From NCBI RefSeq assembly GCF_036345155.1, contig NZ_CP107772.1, positions 5,580,001 through 5,644,000 on the forward strand: a DNA stretch of 64,000 nt. The letters are read 5' to 3'. Origin of the DNA: Streptomyces sp. NBC_00582 (GTDB lineage Bacteria > Actinomycetota > Actinomycetes > Streptomycetales > Streptomycetaceae). The number at the start of each line of letters is the position of its first letter. Position 1 is the first letter of the stretch. Position numbers and translations under genes: made by a program. Under the pieces are notes generated by a model. It saw only the letters and a program-made list of their open reading frames with translations. It did not search any database and was not told the DNA's origin. Positions 8,496-15,748 of this stretch are shown here, one piece after another.

Positions 8496-8523
8496 GAGCC
8501 CCCCGCCGTTCGGCGGGGGGCTC
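8496..8523. terminator. 13-bp perfect GC hairpin terminator
   Basis: GAGCCCCCCGCCG (8496-8508) pairs with CGGCGGGGGGCTC (8511-8523) around a two-base loop. It lies just past the stop of the minus-strand Dabb gene and upstream of sigF, so it would end Dabb transcription. On the plus side it is followed by CCTTTG, a weak U tract. Confidence 0.7.
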
Positions 8524-8526
8524 CTT

Positions 8527-8566
8527 TGTTCTGCGGGTGCGGCTCATGTTCTGCGGGTGCGGCTCA
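8527..8566. repeat. 20-bp perfect tandem duplication across the Dabb stop codon
   Basis: TGTTCTGCGGGTGCGGCTCA occurs at 8527-8546 and immediately again at 8547-8566. The second copy contains the TGA of the minus-strand gene, so the 3' end of that gene carries a recent 20-bp duplication that puts a second TGA 20 bp downstream. Confidence 0.9.
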
Positions 8567-8863
8567 GAACGCGTAGTCGGCGACCACCCAGGTGGCGAAC
8601 TCCCGCCACAGCGCGACGCCCGCCTGGTGCGCCGGGTGCTCGAGGTACCGCTTCAGGGCGTCCGCGTCCTCGACCGCCGAGTTGATCGCGAAGTCGTAGG
8701 CGATGGGCCGCTCGCTGATGTTCCAGCCCAGTTCCCAGAAGGCCAGCTCCTCGATCTGCCCGCCGAGCGCCCGGAAGGCCTCTTCGCCCCGGACGACCCG
8801 GGGGTCGTCGCGCTCGACGCCCTCGTTCAGCTTGAACAGGACCAGATGGCGGATCATGGGCAC
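8564..8863 (-). CDS. Dabb-family (stress-responsive alpha/beta barrel) protein
   Basis: 99 residues, the usual size for a single Dabb ferredoxin-like domain. It opens with MIRHLVLFKLNEGV (the conserved H-x-V-x-F-K strand), then a helix containing EEAFRALGGQIEEL, the strand AYDFAINSAVEDADALKRYLEHPAHQAGV, and a closing strand near the C-terminus. Members form dimers; a few are cyclases or decarboxylases in polyketide or cannabinoid-like chemistry, but most stand-alone bacterial copies are uncharacterised. The neighbouring sigma genes suggest no clear link. Its stop codon lies in a tandem duplication. Confidence 0.8.
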   Translation of the reverse strand: MPMIRHLVLFKLNEGVERDDPRVVRGEEAFRALGGQIEELAFWELGWNISERPIAYDFAINSAVEDADALKRYLEHPAHQAGVALWREFATWVVADYAF

Positions 8864-8890
8864 TCCCGGTGCGTGCTGCTGGGCTCGCCG

Positions 8891-9061
8891 TCAGTGGGCC
8901 CCGTTGGCGAGCCAGGTGAAGAAGTCGCCGATGGCCTTGGCGGCGTCCGATATGCCCTCGAAGCCTATCTGGACGTAGTCCGCCGCTCTGGACGGGTCCG
9001 TGATGATCACATAGAGCGCGAAGACCACGAGTACGTAGACGGCGATCTTCTTGGCGTTCAC
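8891..9061 (-). CDS. small conserved membrane protein
   Basis: 56 residues, read as MNAKKIAVYVLVVFALYVIITDPSRAADYV... and ending ...FFTWLANGAH. Residues 5-21 form one transmembrane helix. A short amphipathic stretch follows (GFEGISDAAKAIGDFFTWL). The start is the GTG at 9061, because AGGGGAGG lies ten bases upstream; a second GTG six bases earlier sits too close to that site. From memory, close relatives beginning NAKKIAVYVLVVFALY are common in Streptomyces, with no assigned function. It is on the same strand as the Dabb gene, 27 bp upstream of it, so the two may be cotranscribed. Confidence 0.7.
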   Translation of the reverse strand: MNAKKIAVYVLVVFALYVIITDPSRAADYVQIGFEGISDAAKAIGDFFTWLANGAH

Positions 9062-9341
9062 CGCCACCTGGCCTCCCCTGTCGTGGCCGTGAGGCCCCTG
9101 TTGACGGCGGCGAGTGTAACCGTAAGTGCGATTTACGCACCGCCTTTGAGCGTCTGCGGCGCGCCCGTGAACGAATCCGCCCGCGCCGCGCCCGCCCCGC
9201 GCTCGCCCCGCGCTCGCCCCGCGAACCGATCAGAAAATTCGTGAGCCGATCCGTGAACCGATCGGGAGGCCTCGTCCGATGAGGGGGTGAAGGCCGGACG
9301 GAAGCGAGCCCGCGCAAGGGCCCGACCAAGGGAGAAGACGA

Positions 9342-9596
9342 ATGCTGCACATGATGGACCTGCCGATCTTCGTGCTGATCGCCCTGGTGGCCGTCTTCAC
9401 GATCTGGGCGCTGATCGACTGCATCCGCACCCCCGGGGAGCGCGTCCGGATCCTGCCCAAGCTGCTGTGGCTGCTCATCCTGCTCCACGGCTCGGTCGTC
9501 GCCGCCCTCGCCTGGACCTACTTCGGCAAGAAGCCGATAGCGGACACGACGAAGGGCCCGGTCCAGCGGACCGAGCCCTTCGCTCAAGCGCGGTAG
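9342..9596 (+). CDS. PLDc_N-domain small membrane protein
   Basis: 84 residues with the two-helix PLD-nuclease N-terminal-like fold: a first helix PIFVLIALVAVFTIWALIDCIRTP, then RILPKLLWLLILLHGSVVAALAWTYFG. The WALIDC and PKLLW patterns are typical. These stand-alone domains sit in the membrane and have no known enzyme activity. The start is an ATG preceded by GGGAGAAG. The last 15 residues or so and the stop codon are unusual: they are encoded by the terminator hairpin and the 3' end of the opposing tRNA-Ser gene, so the C-terminus is probably unselected. Confidence 0.8.
   Translation: MLHMMDLPIFVLIALVAVFTIWALIDCIRTPGERVRILPKLLWLLILLHGSVVAALAWTYFGKKPIADTTKGPVQRTEPFAQAR
9551..9581 (-). terminator. 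tRNA-Ser(CGA) terminator hairpin inside the PLDc_N gene
   Basis: Arms 9551-9564 and 9568-9581 pair over 14 bp with one wobble around a three-base loop. It lies 10 bases past the 3' end of the minus-strand tRNA and within the last codons of the plus-strand PLDc_N gene. Confidence 0.7.
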
Positions 9597-9675
9597 CGGA
9601 GGGATTTGAACCCTCGGTGACTTGCGCCACACTCGCTTTCGAGGCGAGCTCCTTCGGCCGCTCGGACACGCTACC
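9591..9675 (-). tRNA. tRNA-Ser(CGA)
   Basis: Minus-strand sequence begins GGTAGCGTGTCCGAGCGGCC and closes with the complementary CGCTACC plus a G discriminator base. The anticodon arm CTCGCCTCGAAAGCGAG carries CGA, reading UCG. The long variable arm and the 85-base length are typical of serine tRNAs. The 3' CCA is not encoded. Confidence 0.95.
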
Positions 9676-9744
9676 GAGGGAGACCTTACAGCACACGGGG
9701 GCGTGGTTTGAAATCGGTATTCGGGGAGGTCGGCGGCGACGTCG

Positions 9745-10176
9745 TCAGCGTGCGCGGAAGAACTCCGTGAGGAGCCCCGCGCACTCCTGCGCCAGGACGC
9801 CCTCGACGACCTCGGGCCGGTGGTTGAGCCGCCGGTCTCGGACGACGTCCCACAGGGAGCCGGCCGCGCCCGCCTTGTCGTCGCGGGCGCCGTAGACGAC
9901 CCGGTCCAGCCGGGACTGCACGAGCGCGCCCGCGCACATCGTGCAGGGTTCCAGCGTGACGACGAGTGTGCAGCCGGTCAGCCGCCACTCGCCGAGCCGC
10001 GCGGCCGCCCGCCGGATGGCGAGCACCTCCGCGTGGGCCGTCGGATCGCCGCCGGCCTCGCGTTCGTTGTGACCGGCCGCGAGGACGGTCGTGCCGTCCG
10101 GAGCCAGCACCACGGCGCCGACCGGGACGTCCCCGCCCCGGACGGCCAGCCGGGCCTCGTCCAGGGCGAGCCGCAT
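9745..10176 (-). CDS. tadA: tRNA-adenosine(34) deaminase TadA
   Basis: Converts A34 to inosine in tRNA-Arg(ACG). The zinc site is intact: HAE (in DPTAHAEVLAIRRAA, with the catalytic Glu) and PCTMC (in LEPCTMCAGALVQSRLDRVVYGARDDKAGA). That last part is the TadA-specific KAGAAGSL segment, which separates it from cytidine and guanine deaminases. From the ATG at 10176 it has 143 residues. The reading frame stays open upstream through DPVRDPWRAA to a CTG at 10230 that overlaps the stop of the preceding gene as CTGA. TadA proteins normally have a W-M-R-x-A-L start, so the longer form is possible. Coupled to the TadA-associated gene upstream. Confidence 0.92.
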   Translation of the reverse strand: MRLALDEARLAVRGGDVPVGAVVLAPDGTTVLAAGHNEREAGGDPTAHAEVLAIRRAAARLGEWRLTGCTLVVTLEPCTMCAGALVQSRLDRVVYGARDDKAGAAGSLWDVVRDRRLNHRPEVVEGVLAQECAGLLTEFFRAR

Positions 10177-10226
10177 GGCGGCCCGCCACGGGTCGCGTAC
10201 GGGGTCCGGCGGTGCCCCGGCTGCGG

Positions 10227-10763
10227 TCAGCGGACGGTCTCCAGGACCTCCGAGGCGCCCAGGGCGTCGGCGATCTCGCTGAGGGCGTCCTCGGACAGCG
10301 CCTTCAGCTCCTTCTCGCTGACGCCGAGGTCGTCGAGGATGCCGGGGTCGCCGACCGGGCCGTGCGGCACCGCCTCGGCGGAACCGGAGGCGCCGCCCTC
10401 GTCGTCGTCCTCGTCCTCCCGGTCCTCCCCGTCCTCGGTCCCGTCGAGGTCGAGGGCATCGAGGACATCGTCGTCACCCGGCTCCCTTCCGAGCAGTTCG
10501 TCGGTGAGCAGGAGCTCGCCGTAGGAACTGCGGGCGGCGGCAGCGGCGTCGGAGACGTAGATGCGAGGGTCCTCCTCACCATCGATGCGGACGACACCGA
10601 ACCAGGAGTCCTCCTGCTCGATGAGCACGAGCACCGTGTCCTCGTCAGGAGAGGCTTCCCGGGCCAGGTCGGCCAGATCCGACAGGGTTTCCACATCGTC
10701 GAGCTCTGTGTCGCTCGCTTCCCACCCGTCTTCGGTGCGCGCGAGCAGTGCGGCGAAGTACAC
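10227..10763 (-). CDS. TadA-associated acidic protein (TIGR03941-like)
   Basis: An actinobacterial partner gene that is almost always next to tadA. Residues 1-75 form a compact domain (MYFAALLARTEDGWEASDTELDDVETL..., then DTVLVLIEQEDSWFGVVRIDGEEDPRIYVSDAAAAARSSYGELLL). A very acidic linker follows (DGTEDGEDREDEDDDEGG), then a short helical C-terminus (SEKELKALSEDALSEIADALGASEVLETV). I prefer the GTG at 10763 because GGGAG lies seven bases upstream; the ATG at 10784 has no ribosome-binding site. Its stop codon overlaps the possible CTG start of tadA. The biochemical role is unknown; a TadA cofactor or tRNA-handling function is inferred from linkage only. Confidence 0.85.
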   Translation of the reverse strand: MYFAALLARTEDGWEASDTELDDVETLSDLADLAREASPDEDTVLVLIEQEDSWFGVVRIDGEEDPRIYVSDAAAAARSSYGELLLTDELLGREPGDDDVLDALDLDGTEDGEDREDEDDDEGGASGSAEAVPHGPVGDPGILDDLGVSEKELKALSEDALSEIADALGASEVLETVR

Positions 10764-10784
10764 CGTGACTCTCCCACTGGTCAT

Positions 10785-11097
10785 AGGCGTGCCGGTTGGG
10801 GGTCCCCCCGGCGGAGGTTACGGGCGGAGAGAGCTGTGCTCCGAGCCCCACCCACTCGGAATCGTGGCAGAAACAAGGCGTTCAGGGGACGTCTTCGGCT
10901 CCCTGTGTCCGGTGGTTTTGATCGCACGTCCGTGAGTACGTCCGCAGGCAACTCACCAGCACACTCGTTGCGGCCACTGCGGATCGTACGCGGCTTTCCC
11001 GTGCGCCCACGCACGCCCACCCCCCGCCGCCACCCGTGGCGGTGGCGATCTTCACCGAACGTCCCAAGTGCCGTACGGGCACAAGGGGATCGTTCGG
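10785..11097. other. gap without a recognised gene
   Basis: 313 bp between two minus-strand genes. It should hold the promoter of the TadA-associated gene. A CCGCCAC/GTGGCGG hairpin at 11027-11042 follows the stop of the gene at 11098 and could serve as its terminator. I see no convincing reading frame with a ribosome-binding site. Confidence 0.4.
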
Positions 11098-11304
11098 CTA
11101 CCAGCGGAACGTGCGCATACGCATCGCGTGGCGCAGGCGGGCGCTCTTGGCGCGTCGCGGCTGGACCCGGTCGCGCAGTTCGCGGGCCTCGGCGAGCTCG
11201 CGCAGGAAGCGGTCACGGCGCCGGCGGCGCTCGGCCTCGGTCTCCCGCGGTACGCCCGAGCGCTCGGTCGGCTCCGGCGCGTCGCGCTCTGGCAGGTCAG
11301 GCAT
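11098..11304 (-). CDS. small basic conserved protein
   Basis: 68 residues with a short acidic/proline start ([21 protein letters not shown]). A long, highly basic helix follows ([45 protein letters not shown]), with heptad-like Leu spacing. The basic C-terminus suggests nucleic-acid or membrane-phosphate contact. From memory, near-identical C-termini ([11 protein letters not shown]) occur in other Streptomyces at this location between tadA and upp, which supports it as a real gene. There is no strong ribosome-binding site before the ATG at 11304. Divergent from upp. Confidence 0.65.
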   Translation of the reverse strand: MPDLPERDAPEPTERSGVPRETEAERRRRRDRFLRELAEARELRDRVQPRRAKSARLRHAMRMRTFRW

Positions 11305-11457
11305 AGGCTTCACCACCCCGGGTCCGTCTTCACCACTTTCCCTCGCCCGGGCGGTTTGATGCCAGCGAACGGCCCAAGCGGTTCGGCGCGTCCGCGGGCC
11401 GCCGGACCAGGGAGTGGGGGGGCGCCGGGCCGGTCCCGCCCGGCTACTGTTGTGGAC

Positions 11458-12093
11458 ATGCGTCTCCACGTCGTCGACCACCCCCTGGTCGCCCACAAGC
11501 TCACCACGCTGCGCGACCAGCGCACGGACTCCGCGACCTTCCGCCGCCTGGCCGACGAACTGGTCACCCTGCTCGCCTACGAGGCCACGCGTGACGTGCG
11601 CACCGAACAGGTCGACATCACCACGCCGGTCGCCCGGACCACCGGGGTGAAGCTCTCCCACCCGCGTCCGCTGGTCGTGCCGATCCTGCGGGCGGGCCTC
11701 GGCATGCTGGACGGCATGGTCCGCCTGCTGCCGACCGCCGAGGTGGGCTTCCTGGGCATGATCCGCAACGAGGAGACGCTGGAGGCGTCCACGTACGCCA
11801 CGCGCATGCCGGAGGACCTCTCCGGCCGCCAGGTGTACGTCCTCGACCCGATGCTGGCCACGGGCGGCACCCTGGTCGCGGCGATCCACGAGCTGATCAA
11901 GCGGGGCGCCGACGACGTGACCGCTGTGGTCCTGCTGGCCGCCCCCGAGGGCGTCGAGCTCATGGAACGCGAACTCGCCGGCACCCCGGTGACGGTCGTG
12001 ACGGCGGCCGTCGACGACCACCTCAACGAGCACGGCTACATCGTCCCCGGCCTGGGCGACGCGGGCGACCGCCTCTACGGCGCGGCGGAGTAG
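11458..12093 (+). CDS. upp: uracil phosphoribosyltransferase
   Basis: Salvages uracil with PRPP to give UMP. 211 residues, the normal family length. It starts [29 protein letters not shown], the conserved UPRT opening. It has the PRPP-binding motif [16 protein letters not shown], the uracil-binding C-terminal region [23 protein letters not shown], and the [13 protein letters not shown] segment. The ATG at 11458 is chosen; a GTG two codons earlier is in frame. It stands alone, convergent with the LytR_C gene; a short CTCCTG-CGCC-CAGGAG hairpin lies at 12139-12154 in the gap. Confidence 0.97.
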   Translation: MRLHVVDHPLVAHKLTTLRDQRTDSATFRRLADELVTLLAYEATRDVRTEQVDITTPVARTTGVKLSHPRPLVVPILRAGLGMLDGMVRLLPTAEVGFLGMIRNEETLEASTYATRMPEDLSGRQVYVLDPMLATGGTLVAAIHELIKRGADDVTAVVLLAAPEGVELMERELAGTPVTVVTAAVDDHLNEHGYIVPGLGDAGDRLYGAAE

Positions 12094-12197
12094 GGCTGGA
12101 GCAGCTGGGTGGGGAGTGGCGAGGCCGTAGGCCTGCTACTCCTGCGCCCAGGAGACGGACCCGACGACCGGCGAAGCCCGCGGACGGCCTTCTCCTC

Positions 12198-12848
12198 TCA
12201 GCAGGCCTTCTTGGTGGCGGCCGTCGGCTGGGGCGACACCAGCGCGGTCAGCGCCTTCGTCGCCTCCCCCTCACTGCTGAGCGCCTTGAACGCGTTGCCG
12301 ATGATCAGGTCCACCTCGGCGCCCTTGCGCCCCGCCTCGGCCCGCCGTTCGGCACCGCCGACCTGGGTGGACAGCACCGAGAGCGAGGTGTTCAGCGCGG
12401 ACGCCGGGCCGAGGAGCAGCGCGGCGCCGTCGACCTTCTTGTCGAACTCCTTCGGCGCGTTGCCCACCTCGCCGATCTTGAAGCCGCGTTTCTCCAGCTC
12501 GTCGGCGGTGGACTTGGCGAGACCGCTGCGGGTGGTGGCGTTGAGGACGTTGACCGTGATCTGGGCGGGCTTGGGCAGCGCGGCCGGAGAGGCGGACGCC
12601 GACGGGCTCGCCTTCGCCGACTTCACCGCGCAGGAGGCCTTGGAACCGGCCGCGGAGGCCGTCCCTCCGCCCCCGGTGAAGACATCGATGAGCTGCAGGG
12701 TGCCCCAGCCGGCCACGCCGAGCGCGGCACCGCAGGCGACGACCACGACGACCAGCCTGCCGCGCCGTCGGCGGCGGCGCATACGGGGGTACTTGTCCCC
12801 CGTGATCCGGTATTTGCCGCCCATGCCGGGGGGAGTCAGCATGCTCAT
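12198..12848 (-). CDS. LytR_C-domain membrane-anchored protein
   Basis: 216 residues. A cytoplasmic N-terminus with a strongly basic patch (RMRRRRRRGR) is followed by a single transmembrane segment (LVVVVVACGAALGVAGWGTLQLI), then an Ala/Ser-rich extracytoplasmic linker and a C-terminal LytR_C (VanZ/CpsA-associated) domain: ITVNVLNATTRSGLAKSTADELEKRGFKIGEVGN, the typical NVLNAT-x-x-x-GLA pattern. Stand-alone LytR_C proteins are thought to act at the cell wall beside LCP glycopolymer ligases, but their role is not settled. There are two cysteines, one at the very C-terminus. The ATG at 12848 is used; the frame stays open upstream but that part lacks a ribosome-binding site. Confidence 0.8.
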   Translation of the reverse strand: MSMLTPPGMGGKYRITGDKYPRMRRRRRRGRLVVVVVACGAALGVAGWGTLQLIDVFTGGGGTASAAGSKASCAVKSAKASPSASASPAALPKPAQITVNVLNATTRSGLAKSTADELEKRGFKIGEVGNAPKEFDKKVDGAALLLGPASALNTSLSVLSTQVGGAERRAEAGRKGAEVDLIIGNAFKALSSEGEATKALTALVSPQPTAATKKAC

Positions 12849-12971
12849 GGGCGCAGCGTAGTGCGCCCGGGCGGCCGTGACTAATAAACGATCATCCGAC
12901 ATCGCTCGGGGGTGTGGGAAAGAACCCGAAAGGGCCAACACCGCACCGTCGGGGAGCGGCGGAGCGGCGCC

Positions 12972-13268
12972 TCAGTCCAGCTCGAGGACACGCGCGTGCA
13001 GCACCTGGCGCTGCTGGAGCGCCGCCCGCACCGCGCGGTGCAGCCCGTCTTCCAGGTACAGGTCGCCCTGCCACTTCACCACGTGCGCGAAGAGGTCGCC
13101 GTAGAAGGTCGAGTCCTCGGCGAGCAGGGTTTCCAGGTCGAGCTGCTGCTTGGTGGTCACCAGCTGATCGAGGCGGACCGGGCGCGGTGCGACGTCCGCC
13201 CACTGCCGGGTGCTTTCCCGGCCGTGGTCGGGGTACGGCCGGCCGTTTCCGATGCGCTTGAAGATCAC
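12972..13268 (-). CDS. ParB-nuclease-like small protein (VapB-annotated family in Streptomyces)
   Basis: 98 residues beginning MIFKRIGNGRPYPDHGRESTRQWADVAPRPVRLDQLVTTKQQLDLETLL. The middle, RPVRLDQLVTTK...L, and the end, DLYLEDGLHRAVRAALQQRQVLHARV, follow the layout of the ParB/sulfiredoxin-like fold, where D-G-x-H-R is the usual motif; here it reads DGLHR. I recall that close relatives are database-labelled as VapB-family antitoxins, but no toxin gene is adjacent and the sequence does not look like an RHH or AbrB antitoxin. Function unknown. Divergent neighbours are more than 300 bp away, so it is monocistronic. Confidence 0.7.
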   Translation of the reverse strand: MIFKRIGNGRPYPDHGRESTRQWADVAPRPVRLDQLVTTKQQLDLETLLAEDSTFYGDLFAHVVKWQGDLYLEDGLHRAVRAALQQRQVLHARVLELD

Positions 13269-13632
13269 ACGGAAAGCCTACCGGCCCAGACCTTCCGGGC
13301 GCAGCCATGGCGGCCGAGTGCGGCGCCGGAAAAGCCATGATGAACAGGGGCAAAACGGGAGGGAGGGGTCGGTCGGTGCGGGGTGCCGACGGGATCGCCA
13401 CCGGGTGCCCCTTCATCGGCGTCCACCCGGGACGTCCGGCTGATTCGCCCGAAAGGGGTCGGCGTGTTCTTCGTCACGCGGACTTCGGACCGGACGGTGC
13501 GGAAGCCGCCGCCGCGCGAGCGCTGTACACAGGGTGTGGACAGAGATTCGGGGTTCTCACGGGCGCCGCCCGGCGGAGGCGGTGGCCCACGGGACGCCTG
13601 CCGGGCGTCCGCGGGCCCCCGCCGCCTGCCGG
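13269..13632. other. gap without a gene; hairpin and dyad
   Basis: 364 bp. It contains a GGACGCC-N4-GGGCGTCC hairpin (about 13595-13614) just past the stop of the minus-strand gene at 13633, a plausible terminator. An imperfect dyad, CTGT-A-CACA-GGG-TGTG-G-ACAG, lies at 13523-13543. No reading frame here has both a ribosome-binding site and protein-like composition. Confidence 0.4.
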
Positions 13633-13833
13633 TCAGCGGTTCTGTTTCACCACGGCCGGCCGCTCCTGCTCGGTCTTCCTCGGCCGAGACTGAGGCCGAG
13701 GCCGAGGCTGAGACTGAGGCTGCGACTTGGGCTGCGACTTGGGCTGCGACTGAGGCAGGGGCTTCGGCGCGGCGCTGCGGGCGGCCTCCGCGCGCAGCAG
13801 GGCGCGCAGGACCGCGTACGGGTCGGTGGGCAT
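13633..13833 (-). CDS. small protein with Q-S-Q-P-K tail repeats
   Basis: 66 residues. Residues 1-20 (MPTDPYAVLRALLRAEAARS) form a short amphipathic helix. The rest is a repetitive Pro/Gln/Ser/Arg tail built from S-Q-P-K/R units, encoded by 12-base GGCTGCGACTTG-like repeats. AAGGAGC lies six bases before the ATG, a strong ribosome-binding site that supports translation. The N-terminal PTDPYAVLRALLRAEAAR block is what I would expect to be conserved, and the tail length is likely to vary between strains. No function recognised. Followed on the same strand, after a hairpin, by unrelated genes. Confidence 0.65.
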   Translation of the reverse strand: MPTDPYAVLRALLRAEAARSAAPKPLPQSQPKSQPKSQPQSQPRPRPQSRPRKTEQERPAVVKQNR

Positions 13834-13879
13834 GGCTGTGCTCCTTGCGTCGTGCTGACTGACCTGGTGCGGGCGTCGG

Positions 13880-14191
13880 TCAGCAGCGCAGGACCACGGT
13901 GAGCAGGATGTGGGGGGCGTACGGCGTCCCGGGCGGGGCGGGCAGCGGGCGTGCGGCCGGTTCGCCCGGCGCGGGGGCCGGCCGGGGCGCGGGGAGTGGT
14001 GGGGCGGCGGGCCGAGGGGCGCAGGGGGCGGGCCGGAACGCGGTGGCGTCGGCGTCGTACTCGATGATCTCGCCGACGACGACGGGTGCGGCGGACACCT
14101 CGGCGGGTGCGCCCGGCAGGAGCAGGGCGAGCACCAGCACGAGCACCCGCAGCCAGGCGCGGCTGCGGGGGAGGCGTGCTGCGGTGCTCAT
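13880..14191 (-). CDS. secreted proline-rich protein
   Basis: 103 residues with a signal peptide (RSRAWLRVLVLVLALLLPGAPAEVSAA, cleavage probably after AEVSA-A). Then comes a short folded stretch (PVVVGEIIEYDADATAFRPAPCAP), a Pro/Ala-rich segment, and a conserved-looking end (TPYAPHILLTVVLRC). Two cysteines remain after cleavage and could pair outside the cell. Function unknown. It lies 46 bp upstream of the gene at 13633 on the same strand, so both may be on one transcript. Confidence 0.6.
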   Translation of the reverse strand: MSTAARLPRSRAWLRVLVLVLALLLPGAPAEVSAAPVVVGEIIEYDADATAFRPAPCAPRPAAPPLPAPRPAPAPGEPAARPLPAPPGTPYAPHILLTVVLRC

Positions 14192-14303
14192 GGAGGGTCA
14201 TCTGCCCGCGACACGCCCACGGTTCAGCACGCGGGACGCCGGATGCACCCGTTCGGCCGACGGCGCGTTTCCCGCGCCGCGCGCCCCCGGGGGCCCGGGG
14301 CCC

Positions 14304-14888
14304 CTACTTCTTGGCCGCTTTCGCCGCCGCCTTCATCTCCTGCTTGTGCGCCCGTACCTTCGTCAGCGACTCCGGGCCGGTGATGTCGGCGACGGACCGG
14401 AAGGACTTCGGTTCGCCGTACGAGCCCGCGGCCTCCCGCCAGCCCTCCGGCCGCACACCGAGCTGCTTGCCGAGCAGGGCCAGGAAGATCTGGGCCTTCT
14501 GCTTGCCGAAGCCGGGCAGCTCCTGCAGCCGCTTCACCAGCTCCTTGCCGGTGGCGGCGTCCTTCCAGAGGGCCTCGGGATCACCGTCGTAGTGTTCGAC
14601 GAGGTACTGGCAGAGCTGCTGGATGCGCTTGGCCATGGAGCCCGGGTAGCGGTGCACGGCCGGCTTCTCGGAGAGCAGCGCGGAGAAGGCCTCCGGGTCC
14701 TGGGCGGCGATGTCGTGCGCGTCGAGGTCGTCGGCGCCGAGGCGGTCGGCGATCGTGCGGGGGCCCTTGAACGCCCACTCCATCGGGACCTGCTGGTCCA
14801 GCAGCATCCCGACCAGCGCGGCCAGCGGGGAACGGCCGAGCAACTCGTCGGCCTCGGGGTCCTGGGCGAGGTGAAGGGTGACGTCCAT
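14304..14888 (-). CDS. HhH-GPD-type DNA glycosylase-like protein
   Basis: 194 residues. It has the all-helical HhH-GPD fold: LVGMLLDQQVPMEWAFKGPRTIADRLG at the start and a helix-hairpin-helix at about residues 123-140 (VKRLQELPGFGKQKAQIFLALLGKQLGV). The C-terminus is Lys/Ala rich. It matches the uncharacterised actinobacterial HhH-GPD family (TIGR03252-like). The usual catalytic Lys of bifunctional glycosylases and the Fe-S cysteines of EndoIII/MutY are not seen, so it would be a mono-functional alkylated-base or uracil-type glycosylase, or a non-catalytic relative. Next to the siderophore-interacting protein gene with a 61-bp gap; no obvious functional link. Confidence 0.8.
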   Translation of the reverse strand: MDVTLHLAQDPEADELLGRSPLAALVGMLLDQQVPMEWAFKGPRTIADRLGADDLDAHDIAAQDPEAFSALLSEKPAVHRYPGSMAKRIQQLCQYLVEHYDGDPEALWKDAATGKELVKRLQELPGFGKQKAQIFLALLGKQLGVRPEGWREAAGSYGEPKSFRSVADITGPESLTKVRAHKQEMKAAAKAAKK

Positions 14889-14949
14889 GCGTCGATGATC
14901 CCGCGCGGGCCCGCGCCCCGCGCGCCGGTACCCCCGGTTCCCGCCTCGC

Positions 14950-15660
14950 TCAGCCCGCGCGCCAATAGCCCAGCGCGTGCAGCCGTTCCCTGGGGACGCC
15001 CAGCTCCTTGCGGGCGTACGACGCAAGCGTGCGGGTGGTGCGGGTGTCGCAGGCGATCCAGACGTACGGGTGTTCGGTGGCCGCGAGGAGGGCGGGCAGC
15101 TCGGCGCGGACCCGTTCGACCAGCTCCGCGCGCGGGACGTGCCGCAGTTCGTGCCGGCCCGGGTCGGTGCGGAAGGGGAGGCCGTCCGCCGCGCCCTCGA
15201 ACCAGACGGTGGCCGGGGTCTGGCCCAGCGCGTCGAGCAGGGAGTTGATCGCGGGCAGGGAGGCCGGGTCGCCGATCGCGAGGACATGGCCCGGCGCGGG
15301 CGCGGGCTGCTCGAACGCGCTGCCCTGGACGGTCGCCTCGATGGTGTCGCCGGGCCGGGCCGCGCGCGCCCAGTCGCTGGCCGCGCCCTCGTGCAGGGCG
15401 AACTCCAAGGAGAAGGCGCCGCCCGCCGGATCGGGGTCGACGAGGGTGTACGCCCGCTGGTGCGGCTTGCCGGCGTTGTCGAACCACAGCCGCACCCACA
15501 TCGTCGGATGGACGCCGGTCGCGGCGAGCAGCCCGCCGTCGGTGAGACGCACCCGGCGGAAACGCGGGGTGACGTCCTGCGCCTCGGTCACGGTCAGCGT
15601 GAAGTCCTTCGCCCGCATCAGCCTGAGGACAGCCCCCTCCCAGCCCCGCCCCTGCGCCAT
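14950..15660 (-). CDS. siderophore-interacting protein (ViuB/FscN-type ferric reductase)
   Basis: 236 residues. An N-terminal FAD-binding barrel (VTEAQDVTPRFRRVRLTDGGL, then HQRAYTLVDPDPAGGAFSLEFALHEGAASDWARAARPGDTIEAT, with the R-x-Y-T FAD motif) is followed by the SIP C-terminal NAD(P)H-like domain (VLAIGDPASLPAINSLLDALG... and WIACDTRTTRTLASYARKELGV). These cytoplasmic flavoproteins reduce Fe(III)-siderophore complexes to release iron. The ATG at 15660 is the natural start of the family; a longer open frame upstream is an artefact of GC bias. A 19-bp iron box begins 41 bp upstream, so it should be repressed by DmdR/IdeR in iron excess. Divergent from the acylase-acetyltransferase pair. Confidence 0.92.
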   Translation of the reverse strand: MAQGRGWEGAVLRLMRAKDFTLTVTEAQDVTPRFRRVRLTDGGLLAATGVHPTMWVRLWFDNAGKPHQRAYTLVDPDPAGGAFSLEFALHEGAASDWARAARPGDTIEATVQGSAFEQPAPAPGHVLAIGDPASLPAINSLLDALGQTPATVWFEGAADGLPFRTDPGRHELRHVPRAELVERVRAELPALLAATEHPYVWIACDTRTTRTLASYARKELGVPRERLHALGYWRAG

Positions 15661-15700
15661 GACCTCTTCACCCCTCGCGTACGATTCCTGAACCGATTGA

Positions 15701-15719
15701 TTAGGTAAGGCTAACCTAA
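15701..15719. promoter_or_regulatory. iron box (DmdR/IdeR operator)
   Basis: TTAGGTAAGGCTAACCTAA is a 19-bp dyad that differs at one or two positions from the remembered Streptomyces iron-box consensus (TTAGGTTAGGCTCACCTAA). It lies in the 88-bp divergent gap between the siderophore-interacting protein gene and the acylase gene and could control both. Confidence 0.9.
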
Positions 15720-15748
15720 AGGTAAATGCATGCGGGCCATAGCCTGCC

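Noticed and set aside
12972..13268. VapBC toxin-antitoxin system
   Set aside because: Database-style labels suggest VapB, but no toxin gene is adjacent and the sequence looks ParB-like rather than RHH or AbrB.
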